From Catellatospora paridis (lineage in GTDB: Bacteria; Actinomycetota; Actinomycetes; Mycobacteriales; Micromonosporaceae): DNA of 64,000 nucleotides. A model generated the notes under the pieces. It was not told where the DNA came from. It ran no database searches and saw only the letters and a list, made by a program, of their open reading frames with translations. A program made the position numbers and the translations under genes. The DNA lies in NCBI RefSeq assembly GCF_009720365.1, contig NZ_WBZD01000021.1, positions 1 through 64,000 of the forward strand, in the 5' to 3' direction. Below, piece after piece: positions 34,177 to 42,169 of this stretch. Every line of letters begins with the position of its first letter. Position 1 is the first letter of the stretch.

Positions 34177-34770
34177 GTGAATCTCGGTCTGGGGCCCCTC
34201 GCACCGGCGGTCCCCGTGCTCGACGACGATCCGTTCGCCGAGCACCCGGGAGCCGTCGCCCGCCGTCGCCGCAACGGTCGCAGATATCTGTTCCTGCTGC
34301 TCGGCGCCGTCCTGCTGGGGCAGGGCGGCTGGACGGCGCTGCACGTGACCTACACCCCGGAGCCCGGCCCGAAGGCCGTCTGCCCCATGCTGCGCCCGGA
34401 ACTGCTGGACGTTGCCCTGCCCGATCGCGACCCGGCCAGGGATGGCAGCGAGCGCACCGAGTCCGGCTTCCTGGGCGCGACCTGCACCGTGCGGGGAGCC
34501 TCCGGGGAGTTGTGGATCGGCGTGACACGGGTGGGCCGGGCCGGCGGCGACAGTCCGTGGGAGATCCTGGAGCTGCGGCGCGGGTGGATCGGCGAGTTGC
34601 GTCAGGTGCGGCTCGGTGACGACGCCCTGCTGGTAGACGATCAGCTCCTGCAGATCCGTCACGGCTCCTACCTGGTGTGGATCGAGTACGCCCCGGAGGC
34701 AACCGTCGCACCCGAGGCCCGGCGGCAGGTGCTCGTCGCGATCGGGCAGGAGGTGCTCTCGCAGCTGTGA
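34177..34770 (+). CDS. Single-pass membrane protein, unknown function
   Basis: 197 residues from GTG 34177, which follows a TACCTT -10 box by eight bases (leaderless style). The N-terminus is cytoplasmic in type and basic (RRRRNGRR), the TM is YLFLLLGAVLLGQGGWTAL, and an extracellular domain with two Cys follows. No family recognised. The next gene overlaps by four bases. Confidence 0.7.
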   Translation: MNLGLGPLAPAVPVLDDDPFAEHPGAVARRRRNGRRYLFLLLGAVLLGQGGWTALHVTYTPEPGPKAVCPMLRPELLDVALPDRDPARDGSERTESGFLGATCTVRGASGELWIGVTRVGRAGGDSPWEILELRRGWIGELRQVRLGDDALLVDDQLLQIRHGSYLVWIEYAPEATVAPEARRQVLVAIGQEVLSQL

Positions 34771-34997
34771 AGACGATCTCGGCATGGTGGGAGTGGCAGC
34801 GCGGCTGGAGACTGGCCGTTCAGCTGGCGGCGGTGGCGGCACTGCTCGCTGCCGCGTACGTGGTGGCCGGTTACCTCGGCTGGCTGGTCGGTCAGGGGCA
34901 GGCCCGCATCGAGGTGGCGATCGTCGACAGCGACATGCAGCGGCCGCCGCGACCCGAGCTGCCGCCGAACCCGTTCACGTCCCCGCCGGTTCCGTAG
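34767..34997 (+). CDS. Small membrane protein, coupled to preceding gene
   Basis: 76 residues from the GTG that overlaps the previous stop (GTGA). One TM (LAVQLAAVAALLAAAYVVAG), a short charged stretch and a Pro-rich extracellular tail (RPPRPELPPNPF). Its size and overlap suggest that it works with the preceding membrane protein. Function unknown. Confidence 0.6.
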   Translation: MKTISAWWEWQRGWRLAVQLAAVAALLAAAYVVAGYLGWLVGQGQARIEVAIVDSDMQRPPRPELPPNPFTSPPVP

Positions 34998-35203
34998 GGC
35001 CTGTCCGCCAGGGACACGGCACTGAGCTGACCGGCGTACGGCACGAGCGGCGTGGCCCCGATGGGTCACGCCGCTCAGGCCGTCACCCGGTCGGAGTTGG
35101 TCGATCGGCCGGGCAACTCTGGCCATGGCGGCGCTGCGACCGACCCCTGACCCTCAGTAGGGTCATCGTCCGGTACTGCCTCCACACCGGACAGGGGAGC
35201 GCC

Positions 35204-36100
35204 GTGACGCTGCCGATCGATCCCTACGAACGGCGTCCCGTGCCGGGGCCGCCGAGTCCGGTCGTGCGCCCGCCCATGGGCTGGTGGCGGCGGCACCGGG
35301 TGCTGCGTAACTGGCTCGGCGGCGTCGCCTCGGCCGTGGTCGTGTCGGTGATCAGCGGTGTCGCGCTCGCGTACCTCACCCCGGGTGGGGACACCCCCGG
35401 AGGCGGCACGCCGACCTCGGCCGCCGCCGACGACCTGCCGTTCAGCGTGGACGTGCTGTACCGCGGGAACTTCTGCGATCCGTACGTGGTGAACGCCGCT
35501 CCGGGTGAGCTGTCCAGCCCGCACCGCGTCGTCGACCCGGACTCGCGGGTGCGGCCCGCCGACGACGAGGTCGCCGAATGGATGCAGCGGGTCGACGCGG
35601 TCCCCTCCGAGGGGCTCCTGCTGCTCACGGTGCAGGGGACCGGCGACAAGACCGTGGTGCTGCAGGACCTGACCGTGGAGGTCGTCGAACCGAAAGGGCC
35701 GCCGATCGAGGCGGCCACACTGTTCTATCCCGATGCCGGATGCGGGGCCGGTGAATCGCCGCGGTTGTTCAGGGTGGGCCTGGACGCCGCCAACCCGCGG
35801 CCGGTTCCCGAGGCGGGCGTGGACCTGGCGGGCAACGCGATCCCGGCGGTGGCTTTCCCGTTCAGTGTCTCCGCGTCCGACCCGGAGATCTTCACCATCA
35901 CCGCCGAGCCCGGTCGCTGTGACTGCAGCTGGCGGCTGCGCCTGCGGTGGACGAGCGCCGGGCGCAGCGACACGCTGGTCATCGACGACCACGGCCGGCC
36001 GTTCCGCACCGCGGCCGTCGTCGACACCAATGCGCGCAAGTTCATCGCCCACTCGTACAAGGGGTGCCCTGGCGCGATCCTCTGGTGTGAGGAAGGCTGA
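35204..36100 (+). CDS. Single-pass membrane protein with large extracellular domain
   Basis: 298 residues from GTG 35204 (GGGGAG upstream). Pro-rich cytoplasmic N-terminus, TM at about 45-65 (NWLGGVASAVVVSVISGVAL), then a beta-rich domain with five to six Cys (YRGNFCDPYVV; GRCDCSWRL; YKGCPGAILWCEEG). It resembles widespread actinomycete proteins of unknown role; family not identified. It is convergent with the next gene, 9 bases apart. Confidence 0.75.
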   Translation: MTLPIDPYERRPVPGPPSPVVRPPMGWWRRHRVLRNWLGGVASAVVVSVISGVALAYLTPGGDTPGGGTPTSAAADDLPFSVDVLYRGNFCDPYVVNAAPGELSSPHRVVDPDSRVRPADDEVAEWMQRVDAVPSEGLLLLTVQGTGDKTVVLQDLTVEVVEPKGPPIEAATLFYPDAGCGAGESPRLFRVGLDAANPRPVPEAGVDLAGNAIPAVAFPFSVSASDPEIFTITAEPGRCDCSWRLRLRWTSAGRSDTLVIDDHGRPFRTAAVVDTNARKFIAHSYKGCPGAILWCEEG

Positions 36101-36109
36101 GCCGCGTGG

Positions 36110-36646
36110 TCAGGCGGCGCTGAGGCGGGCACGGCCGCCGTAGAGCTGCACCCGGCGGTCGGTCACGTGCTGCGGTGCCCGGTGCAGGAACAGCTCGGGC
36201 CGGCCGGGGGCGTTCGCGACGCGTACCGTCCAGTCCTCGTACCACCACGACGCCGAGCAGCAACACTGTCCACGGAACCGGAAGTTCGCCCGGTACAGCC
36301 CGACCTTGCCAGGGGCCAGGGTGAACAGCCGGGTCGGCCGATCCTGCAGCGGGTAGACCGCCCCACGGGCGCAAGCGTGCACCGTCACGCCGTGGTCAGT
36401 CACGCTGAACTGCAGCGATGTCGAAGTTGCGGCGTCGCCGCCGGACCGGACCTGCTCGGTGATCCGGTACCCGTCCGCGTGGTCGGCGAGCACGTCGTGC
36501 ACGACAACCGGCGCGTCGGGCAGCGACTCGGGCAGGCGGCGCGCATCGGACAACCCGCGCCGCAGGTCGGCGTCGCCCGCCCTGCGCGCGTCCGTCGACC
36601 ACCGCACCCTGATCCGCTGAATCACCACCACACCGCCGAGCATGCC
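36110..36646 (-). CDS. Hypothetical protein with CCC motif
   Basis: About 178 residues; the start is uncertain (ATG 36646 chosen, in-frame GTGs just inside). Mostly beta-strand-like with a striking FRGQCCCSASWWYEDWTVRV segment and no clear membrane helix. Not recognised. The closeness of its stop to the membrane-protein gene stop implies no functional link. Confidence 0.6.
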   Translation of the reverse strand, partial: GMLGGVVVIQRIRVRWSTDARRAGDADLRRGLSDARRLPESLPDAPVVVHDVLADHADGYRITEQVRSGGDAATSTSLQFSVTDHGVTVHACARGAVYPLQDRPTRLFTLAPGKVGLYRANFRFRGQCCCSASWWYEDWTVRVANAPGRPELFLHRAPQHVTDRRVQLYGGRARLSAA

Positions 36647-36789
36647 CTGCCCGACTCCGCCCACGCGACCCGGTTTCCGCGTCGCCCCCCGGTCCGCGAC
36701 CAGGCGAAGATCGCTGTCTCGTGTCGAAGGTGTGGTCGGACCGCAGATCATGGCACCAAGCAGTGATCAAGCAACGGCGGCGGTCGGGG

Positions 36790-37458
36790 TCAGGCCGTCG
36801 CGGAGAGGTCGTTGAAGGTGTCGGCGGGGGGTTGGCCGGAGAGGGTCTGGATGGCGCACATGATGTCGTCGGTGGCCTGGCGGCGGGCTCGGGCAACGCT
36901 GATGCCGGGCTGCTGGGTGAAGCGCAGGGGGGTGCCGAAGCGGATGGTTACGCGGCCGGGGCGGGGGAGTTTCGCGCCGACGGGCTGGATGCGGTCGGTG
37001 CCGAGCACCGCCACCGGCACGACCGGCGCGCCGGAGGCCAGGGCGAGCCAGGCCACGCCGGTGCGGCCGCGATAGAGGCGGCCGTCGCGCGACCGGCTGC
37101 CCTCGGGGTGGATGCCGAACGCGCCGCCGCGTTCGAGCACGCCGAGTGCCAGTTCCAGGGACTCCTGGGCGGCCCGGTGGCCGCCGCGCTGCACCGGGAT
37201 CGCTTCGAGGCCGGTCATCAGGTCACGGACCAGCCGGCCCCGCAGGCCGGTGCCGGTGAAGTACTCCGCCTTGGCCATGAACGCGACCGGCCGGGGTGTC
37301 ATCAGCGGGATGATGAAGCTGTCCAGGAACGACAGATGGTTCGCGGCCAGGATGAGCGGTCCGTCCAGCGGGATGTGCTCGCGGCCTTCGACGATCGGCC
37401 GGAACGCCACCCGTGACAGCGGGGTGAGCAGCATCCGGGTGATGGACTGGATCGACAC
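36790..37458 (-). CDS. 1-acyl-sn-glycerol-3-phosphate acyltransferase (PlsC family)
   Basis: 222 residues. The HX4D motif is in AANHLSFLDSF, the glycerol-phosphate-binding motif is in GIHPEGSRSRDGRLYRG, and VPVAVLGTDRIQPVG is the fourth block. It transfers an acyl chain to lysophosphatidic acid or a related acceptor at the membrane. GTG 37458 is preceded by GGAGGA. It lies 14 bases downstream of a tetR gene whose operators resemble those of lipid-linked repressors, so the two form an operon. Confidence 0.9.
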   Translation of the reverse strand: MSIQSITRMLLTPLSRVAFRPIVEGREHIPLDGPLILAANHLSFLDSFIIPLMTPRPVAFMAKAEYFTGTGLRGRLVRDLMTGLEAIPVQRGGHRAAQESLELALGVLERGGAFGIHPEGSRSRDGRLYRGRTGVAWLALASGAPVVPVAVLGTDRIQPVGAKLPRPGRVTIRFGTPLRFTQQPGISVARARRQATDDIMCAIQTLSGQPPADTFNDLSATA

Positions 37459-37472
37459 GTGTCCTCCGGTGA

Positions 37473-38048
37473 TCAAGCCGGGCCCAGGTGGGCGTCCAGC
37501 GCGGCGCGCAACAGCGGGTCGACGTCGTCGGTCTGCACGGTCATCTGCAGGCTGCCCCAGAGCCAGAGCTGGGCGATGCCGTGCAGGTTGGCCCACAGCG
37601 CCCCGGCGACGACGACAGGATCGGGGGCGGTGACCCCGTGCCGGGCGCGGGTGACCAGGTCGACGAGCACGCCGAACAGCTGACGGCTGGCGTCGCGCAG
37701 GCCGATCTGGTTGCCGCGCAGTAGCTCGTGGCGGAACATCAGCTCGAACATGCCGCGCTGGGTGCGGGCGAAGTCGAGGTAGCCGCGGCCCAGCGCGAGC
37801 AGCCCGGCGCGCGGGTCGGCCTCGTCGCGCAGCCCGGCGATGCGCCCGCCGAGGTCCTGGTAGCCGACCTGGGCGATGGCGGACAGCAGGGACAGGTGGC
37901 TGGGGAAGTAGCGGCGTGGCGCGCCGTGCGACACCCCGGCCCGCCGGGCGATCTCGCGCAGCGTGAGGGATCCGGGACCTTCGCGGGTGAGCAGGTCCAC
38001 GCCCACCTCGATCAGGCGGGCGCGCAGGGTGGTGTCCTGATCCGGCAT
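37473..38048 (-). CDS. TetR-family repressor, autoregulated with plsC-like gene
   Basis: 191 residues. The HTH is PGSLTLREIARRAGVSHGAP followed by RRYFPSHLSLLSAIA; the ligand domain (TetR_C_13/33-like) has LARTQ and MFELMFRHELL-type helices. The start ATG at 38048 lies at the edge of an operator, and an in-frame GTG at 38054 is an alternative. Two tandem palindromes cover the promoter, indicating strong autorepression. Confidence 0.88.
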   Translation of the reverse strand: MPDQDTTLRARLIEVGVDLLTREGPGSLTLREIARRAGVSHGAPRRYFPSHLSLLSAIAQVGYQDLGGRIAGLRDEADPRAGLLALGRGYLDFARTQRGMFELMFRHELLRGNQIGLRDASRQLFGVLVDLVTRARHGVTAPDPVVVAGALWANLHGIAQLWLWGSLQMTVQTDDVDPLLRAALDAHLGPA

Positions 38049-38084
38049 AGACACTGTCTACCAGAGTGGGTAGACAGTGTCTAC
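38048..38084. promoter_or_regulatory. Tandem TetR operators
   Basis: TAGACACTGTCTA (38048-38060) and GTAGACAGTGTCTAC (38070-38084) are each perfect palindromes of TAGACA-N-TGTCTA, 10 bases apart, and together make a larger dyad with 15-bp arms. The first overlaps the tetR start codon. Confidence 0.85.
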
Positions 38085-38172
38085 TTACCGCCCTGGCCGC
38101 ACCGCAAGTTCCACGTGCGCCGGGCAGCATGGCCGAGGTGGCGGTCAACCGGGTGGCGACCCAGCCCGTCGC

Positions 38173-39408
38173 TCAGGAGGGCTTGGGCTTCGGGGTCGGC
38201 TGTCCCGACAGCAGCTCGAACTGGGCGTTGTCGAGGGTGCCCTTGCCGGTGACCCGGTAGCCAGGGCCCATCGTGCCCAGGCTGAGCGCGATCTCGGCCT
38301 CGTTGCGGATGTACCAGCGCTTGCGCGGGGCCTCACCGCGGGAGGCGGGCAGGATCGAGCCGGTCCCGTTGACGTACGGGCGTCCGGGCACCATGCGCTC
38401 GGTCGCCGACATGGTGACGATCGCGGAGTTGTCGCCGGTGTAGTTCCACTGCACCTCGGCGAATTCGTCGTCCTCGCCGGTCTGCATCTCGGTGGCGTTC
38501 AGCGTCTCGTCGTTGTACGCCGCCACCAGGCGCTTGCCCGCCTCGATGTCGTCGATGAGCAGCACGGTCAGGTCCGTCGAGTCGTACTTGCCGCGCAGGT
38601 GGATGTCCCGGGCGATCACCGAGTAGCGGTCGGCCACGCCCATGCCGGTGCGCCACCGGTCGACGAACTGCGGCAGCGGCAGGTTGCCCCACGTGTGGTC
38701 GTGGTAGCCGGTGCCGATGAAATCGCGCTTCTCGTTGTAGAAGACGATGTGGCCCTCGGCCTTGCCCGACGGGACGGCGGCGAACCAGGCCTGGTACTGG
38801 TCGGGCCCGCCCAGGTACACGTAGCCCGTGCCCGGCCGGAACGGCGCGGCGGTGCTGGTCAGGTTCAGGTTGAGGGTGATGTCGTTGGCGGTGCCGCGCA
38901 GCTGGTAGTTCTTCAGGTCGCCGGTGAGCGTGAACGGGCCCACCTTGACGTTGCAGCGGTCCGTGGCACTGGCGAACTCGCGCCAGTCGTATGTCTGGAA
39001 CACGCTGAACTCGTTGCCCCACGGGGTGGTGATCAGCAGGTTCACCGCGGGCCGCCGGTCGGACTCGGCGGTCAGCCCGTCGCCGGGCCGGGTCTTCAGC
39101 GTGAACGAGACCACGATGCCGTCGTCGCCGGTCAGTTCGGTGTGCCACCACTCGTACACCCGAGGGTCCTCGTTGGCGGCGGCCGTGCGGAAGCCGTCCT
39201 CCCAGGCGTAGAACGTGTCAGGCTTGAGGTTGAGGCGCGCGTAGTCGTTCGGGCTGGTGCCGTAGCGGTTGAGCGTGGGGCCGTCGGCGGGCGGGGCGGT
39301 GGGCGCGGACCGGCTGCACGCGGCCAGGCCGGGCAGGGCGACGAACGAACCTGCTGCCAGTGCCCGCAGCGCCGTGCGGCGGGAGAACCTTCCGGGAACC
39401 TCACTCAT
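38173..39408 (-). CDS. TAT-exported lipoprotein with AttH/CrtC-like lipocalin domain
   Basis: 411 residues. RRTALRALAAGSFVALPGLA leads to a lipobox LAAC, so export is twin-arginine and lipidated. The mature domain has GTGYHDHTWGNLPL and FSVFQTYDWREF, typical of the AttH/CrtC lipocalin-like fold, which includes carotenoid hydratases and some Diels-Alderase-like proteins. A role on hydrophobic ligands or pigments at the membrane is inferred. No carotenoid genes are nearby. Confidence 0.8.
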   Translation of the reverse strand: MSEVPGRFSRRTALRALAAGSFVALPGLAACSRSAPTAPPADGPTLNRYGTSPNDYARLNLKPDTFYAWEDGFRTAAANEDPRVYEWWHTELTGDDGIVVSFTLKTRPGDGLTAESDRRPAVNLLITTPWGNEFSVFQTYDWREFASATDRCNVKVGPFTLTGDLKNYQLRGTANDITLNLNLTSTAAPFRPGTGYVYLGGPDQYQAWFAAVPSGKAEGHIVFYNEKRDFIGTGYHDHTWGNLPLPQFVDRWRTGMGVADRYSVIARDIHLRGKYDSTDLTVLLIDDIEAGKRLVAAYNDETLNATEMQTGEDDEFAEVQWNYTGDNSAIVTMSATERMVPGRPYVNGTGSILPASRGEAPRKRWYIRNEAEIALSLGTMGPGYRVTGKGTLDNAQFELLSGQPTPKPKPS

Positions 39409-39590
39409 CTTGCTCGCCGTCCCATCACGCCGCAGCGCCGGCCTTTCAGGTGGAACACCCTATTGCCCTGGTTTGCGTAATGTAGCGCTCGTTCGCCCTG
39501 CGTGGAGGCGAGATCGCCAACCTCGTCCCGCCCGCCACGCCGCACCCGAAGCGGCCCGCGATGCGGTCGAGCAGGGCGCGGGCCGCACCT

Positions 39591-39667
39591 AGATCACTCG
39601 ACTTGCCGGGCACATGGGCGAATGCGTGCTCAAGATACGCACATGTGCCTGGCAAGTCCGATGATCA
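39591..39667. repeat. Imperfect inverted repeat, 30-bp arms
   Basis: Arms 39591-39620 and 39638-39667 match at 24 of 30 positions and share ACTTGCC and GGCACATG cores, with a 17-base loop. The symmetry is too long for an operator; it may be a dispersed intergenic hairpin or a remnant of one. It lies between genes on the same strand. Confidence 0.6.
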
Positions 39668-39694
39668 AGGACGGGTCGGGCCGACGTGGCCGGG

Positions 39695-40234
39695 TCAGCG
39701 GGGCACGCGCAGCCAGATGTTGGTGCACACCGGGGTGTGGGTCACGCTGACCTGTTCCAGGCGGGTGCCGTCGCCGCCGGGGCGGTCGAACAGGCGCGTG
39801 CCGTCGCCGAGCAGGATCGGCACCACGTGGATCAGGACCTCGTCCAGCAGGCCCGCGTCCAGGCAGGCGCGGGCGATGGCCGCGCCGATCAGCACCGCGT
39901 ATCCGTCGCCCGCGGCGGCCTTCGCGGTGGCGACGGCCTCGGCCAGGTCGTCGACGAAGATGTAGGCCGGGTCGGGGTCCTCGGGGATGTCGCGGGTGTA
40001 GACCAGTTGCGGTCCGGTCCAGGCTCCGCCGTACACCCGGCCCTGCTCGGCGGGTCCGTCGCCGTTCGGGCCGAAATAGGTGCGGTGGCCGATCAGGACC
40101 GCGCCGATGCGCGACAACACCTCGTCGACGGCGGGGTTGGGACCGGAGTATCCGGCCATCCACGACATGTCGCCGCCCGGTCCGGTGACGAAGCCGTCCA
40201 GCGACATCGTGATGTGCCACAGCACCCTGCCCAT
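39695..40234 (-). CDS. Dihydrofolate reductase family protein (RibD C-terminal-like)
   Basis: 179 residues. MSLDGFVTGPGGDMSWM, VLIGHRTYFG, AVLIGAAIARACLDAGLLDE and HVVPILLGDGTRLF show the RibD-C/DHFR fold. The start has GGGAGGAAACGC upstream. It is more distant from the 10950 copy than a recent duplicate would be. Substrate is unknown. Confidence 0.88.
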   Translation of the reverse strand: MGRVLWHITMSLDGFVTGPGGDMSWMAGYSGPNPAVDEVLSRIGAVLIGHRTYFGPNGDGPAEQGRVYGGAWTGPQLVYTRDIPEDPDPAYIFVDDLAEAVATAKAAAGDGYAVLIGAAIARACLDAGLLDEVLIHVVPILLGDGTRLFDRPGGDGTRLEQVSVTHTPVCTNIWLRVPR

Positions 40235-40397
40235 GCGTTTCCTCCCGTGGTGCGGCGTTGCCCCGCGTCGTGCCGGGACCGTACATCCGATCACGACCGA
40301 GCGCATTTCTGAAAGTTTCAGTGGCTCTGAGGCGATATGGGGCTTCGATGAATGCATATGTTGCGAAGGGATTACCGGAGCCTTAAGCTCTGGTCGA

Positions 40398-40411
40398 TGG
40401 GAGCGCTCCCG
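40398..40411. promoter_or_regulatory. CebR operator
   Basis: TGGGAGCGCTCCCG matches the consensus cellobiose-repressor box TGGGAGCGCTCCCA at 13 of 14 positions, 91 bases upstream of the cellulase ATG. LacI-family CebR releases it on binding cello-oligosaccharides. Confidence 0.88.
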
Positions 40412-40501
40412 GTCTCTGGCCAGGGCGTTTGCTGCCCCCTTGTTGCCCGACAAGGGTCGCACCGGCGCGCGCCCACGCCCGATCCCGACGAAAGGCTCGT
40501 C

Positions 40502-41980
40502 ATGAGACTCCTCCCGCGCGCGTCCCGGCGCGCCCTGATCGCGGCCGGCGCGGTCGGCGCGCTCGCCATGGGTGTGACGGTCGCGCTGCCCGTGGTCAAC
40601 GCCATGGCCGCCAGCGGCTGCGCCGTCACCTACACCACCAACCAGTGGCAGGGCGGCTTCACCGCCAACATCACCATCAAGAACCTCGGCGACCCGATCA
40701 ACGGCTGGACGCTGGGCTTCACCTTCCCGAACTCCGGTCAGAAGGTGACCCAGGGCTGGTCGGCCACCTATGCCCAGAGCGGTGCGAACGTCACCGCGGC
40801 GAGCATGAGCTACAACGGTTCGCTGGCCACCAACGCCTCCACCGGCATCGGCTTCAACGGCAGCTGGACCACCGCCAACCCGCTGCCGACGACGTTCACG
40901 CTCAATGGCGTCGTGTGCACCGGCGCGACGACGCCCAGCTCGCCCGCGCCGAGCTCGCCCGCGCCGAGCAGCTCGCCGTCGGCGTCGCCCCGGCCGTCCA
41001 CCTCGCCGTCGGCCTCGCCGAGCCCGTCGCAGCCGGTCGGGCAGACGCCCGTCGCGATCAACGGGCAGCTGCGCGTGTGCGGCGTGAACCTGTGCAACCG
41101 GTTCAACCGCCCGATCCAGCTACGCGGTATGAGCACGCACGGCATCCAGTGGTTCGCCAACTGCTACAACGACAACTCGCTCAACGCGCTCGCGAGCGAC
41201 TGGCAGGCCGACCTGCTGCGGGTGTCGATGTACGTGCAGGAGCAGGGTTACGAGACCAACCCGACGGGGTTCACCAACCAGGTGAACAACCTCGTCGAGG
41301 AGGCCACCGAGCGCGGCCTGTACGCGCTGATCGACTTCCACACGCTGACCCCCGGCGACCCGATGTACAACCTGGACCGGGCGAAGACGTTCTTCGCCGC
41401 GGTGTCGGCCCGCCACGCGGCCAAGAACAACGTGATCTACGAGATCACCAATGAGCCGAACGGCGTGAGCTGGTCGACCATCAAGAACTACGCCGAGCAG
41501 GTCATCCCGGTGATCCGTGCCAACGACCCGGACGCCGTGGTCATCGTCGGCACCCGCGGCTGGTCGTCGCTGGGCGTCTCGGAGGGCGGCAACTCCACCG
41601 AGATCATCAACAACAAGGTCAACGCGACCAACGTCATGTACGCGTTCCACTTCTACGCCGCCTCGCACAAGGACAACTACCGCGCCGAGGTGGAGCGGGC
41701 GGCCGCCGCGCTGCCGATCTTCGTCACCGAGTTCGGCACGGTCACCTACACCGGCGGCGGCGCGGTCGACACGTCCAGCAGCACCGCCTGGCTGGACATG
41801 CTCGACCGGCTGAAGATCGGCTACGCGAACTGGACCTACTCCGACGCCGATGAGGGCAGTGCCGCGTTCAAGCCCGGCACCTGCAACGGCGGCCAGTACG
41901 CGGGCACCGCGGTGCTGACCGAGTCCGGCAACTTCATGCGCAGCCGCATCCGCACCCCGGACAACTTCCCGACCAGCTGA
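40502..41980 (+). CDS. Secreted CBM2-GH5 endoglucanase
   Basis: 492 residues. Signal peptide about 1-36. CBM2 at about 38-139 (CAVTYTTNQWQGGFTANITI, INGWTLGFTF), which binds crystalline cellulose. Ser/Pro linker to about 178. GH5 (GH5_2-type) catalytic domain thereafter, with acid/base E318 (YEITNEPNG) and nucleophile E410 (VTEFGT). It cleaves internal beta-1,4-glucosidic bonds. Upstream lie a GAAAGG ribosome-binding site and a CebR box, so induction by cellobiose is expected. Confidence 0.96.
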   Translation: MRLLPRASRRALIAAGAVGALAMGVTVALPVVNAMAASGCAVTYTTNQWQGGFTANITIKNLGDPINGWTLGFTFPNSGQKVTQGWSATYAQSGANVTAASMSYNGSLATNASTGIGFNGSWTTANPLPTTFTLNGVVCTGATTPSSPAPSSPAPSSSPSASPRPSTSPSASPSPSQPVGQTPVAINGQLRVCGVNLCNRFNRPIQLRGMSTHGIQWFANCYNDNSLNALASDWQADLLRVSMYVQEQGYETNPTGFTNQVNNLVEEATERGLYALIDFHTLTPGDPMYNLDRAKTFFAAVSARHAAKNNVIYEITNEPNGVSWSTIKNYAEQVIPVIRANDPDAVVIVGTRGWSSLGVSEGGNSTEIINNKVNATNVMYAFHFYAASHKDNYRAEVERAAAALPIFVTEFGTVTYTGGGAVDTSSSTAWLDMLDRLKIGYANWTYSDADEGSAAFKPGTCNGGQYAGTAVLTESGNFMRSRIRTPDNFPTS

Positions 41981-42058
41981 CCGTCTCCTCGCTGCGCTCG
42001 TCAACGGCACGTCCGAGCCTGTCGATTCGCTCGCCGCGCTCGCTCATGCCCCGATCAG

Positions 42059-42097
42059 CGGCGCGGCCACCTCGTGCCCGGCGAGGGGGCCGCGCCG
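42059..42097 (+). terminator. Terminator-like hairpin
   Basis: 10-bp perfect arms (42059-42068, 42088-42097) with additional CTCG/CGAG pairing in the loop, about 80 bases after the cellulase stop and just before the MerR-type promoter. Confidence 0.6.
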
Positions 42098-42108
42098 TGT
42101 TGTCAGGG

Positions 42109-42139
42109 TTGACCTGGAGCGCACTCCAGCTTCTAACGT
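42109..42139 (+). promoter_or_regulatory. MerR-type promoter with 19-bp spacer
   Basis: -35 TTGACC (42109-42114) and -10 TAACGT (42134-42139) are 19 bases apart, the overlong spacing remodelled by MerR activators. The spacer contains the dyad CTGGAG-CGCA-CTCCAG. No merR gene is adjacent. Confidence 0.75.
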
Positions 42140-42169
42140 GGTCGGAGTACGCGATCGAGGAGGCAGGAC

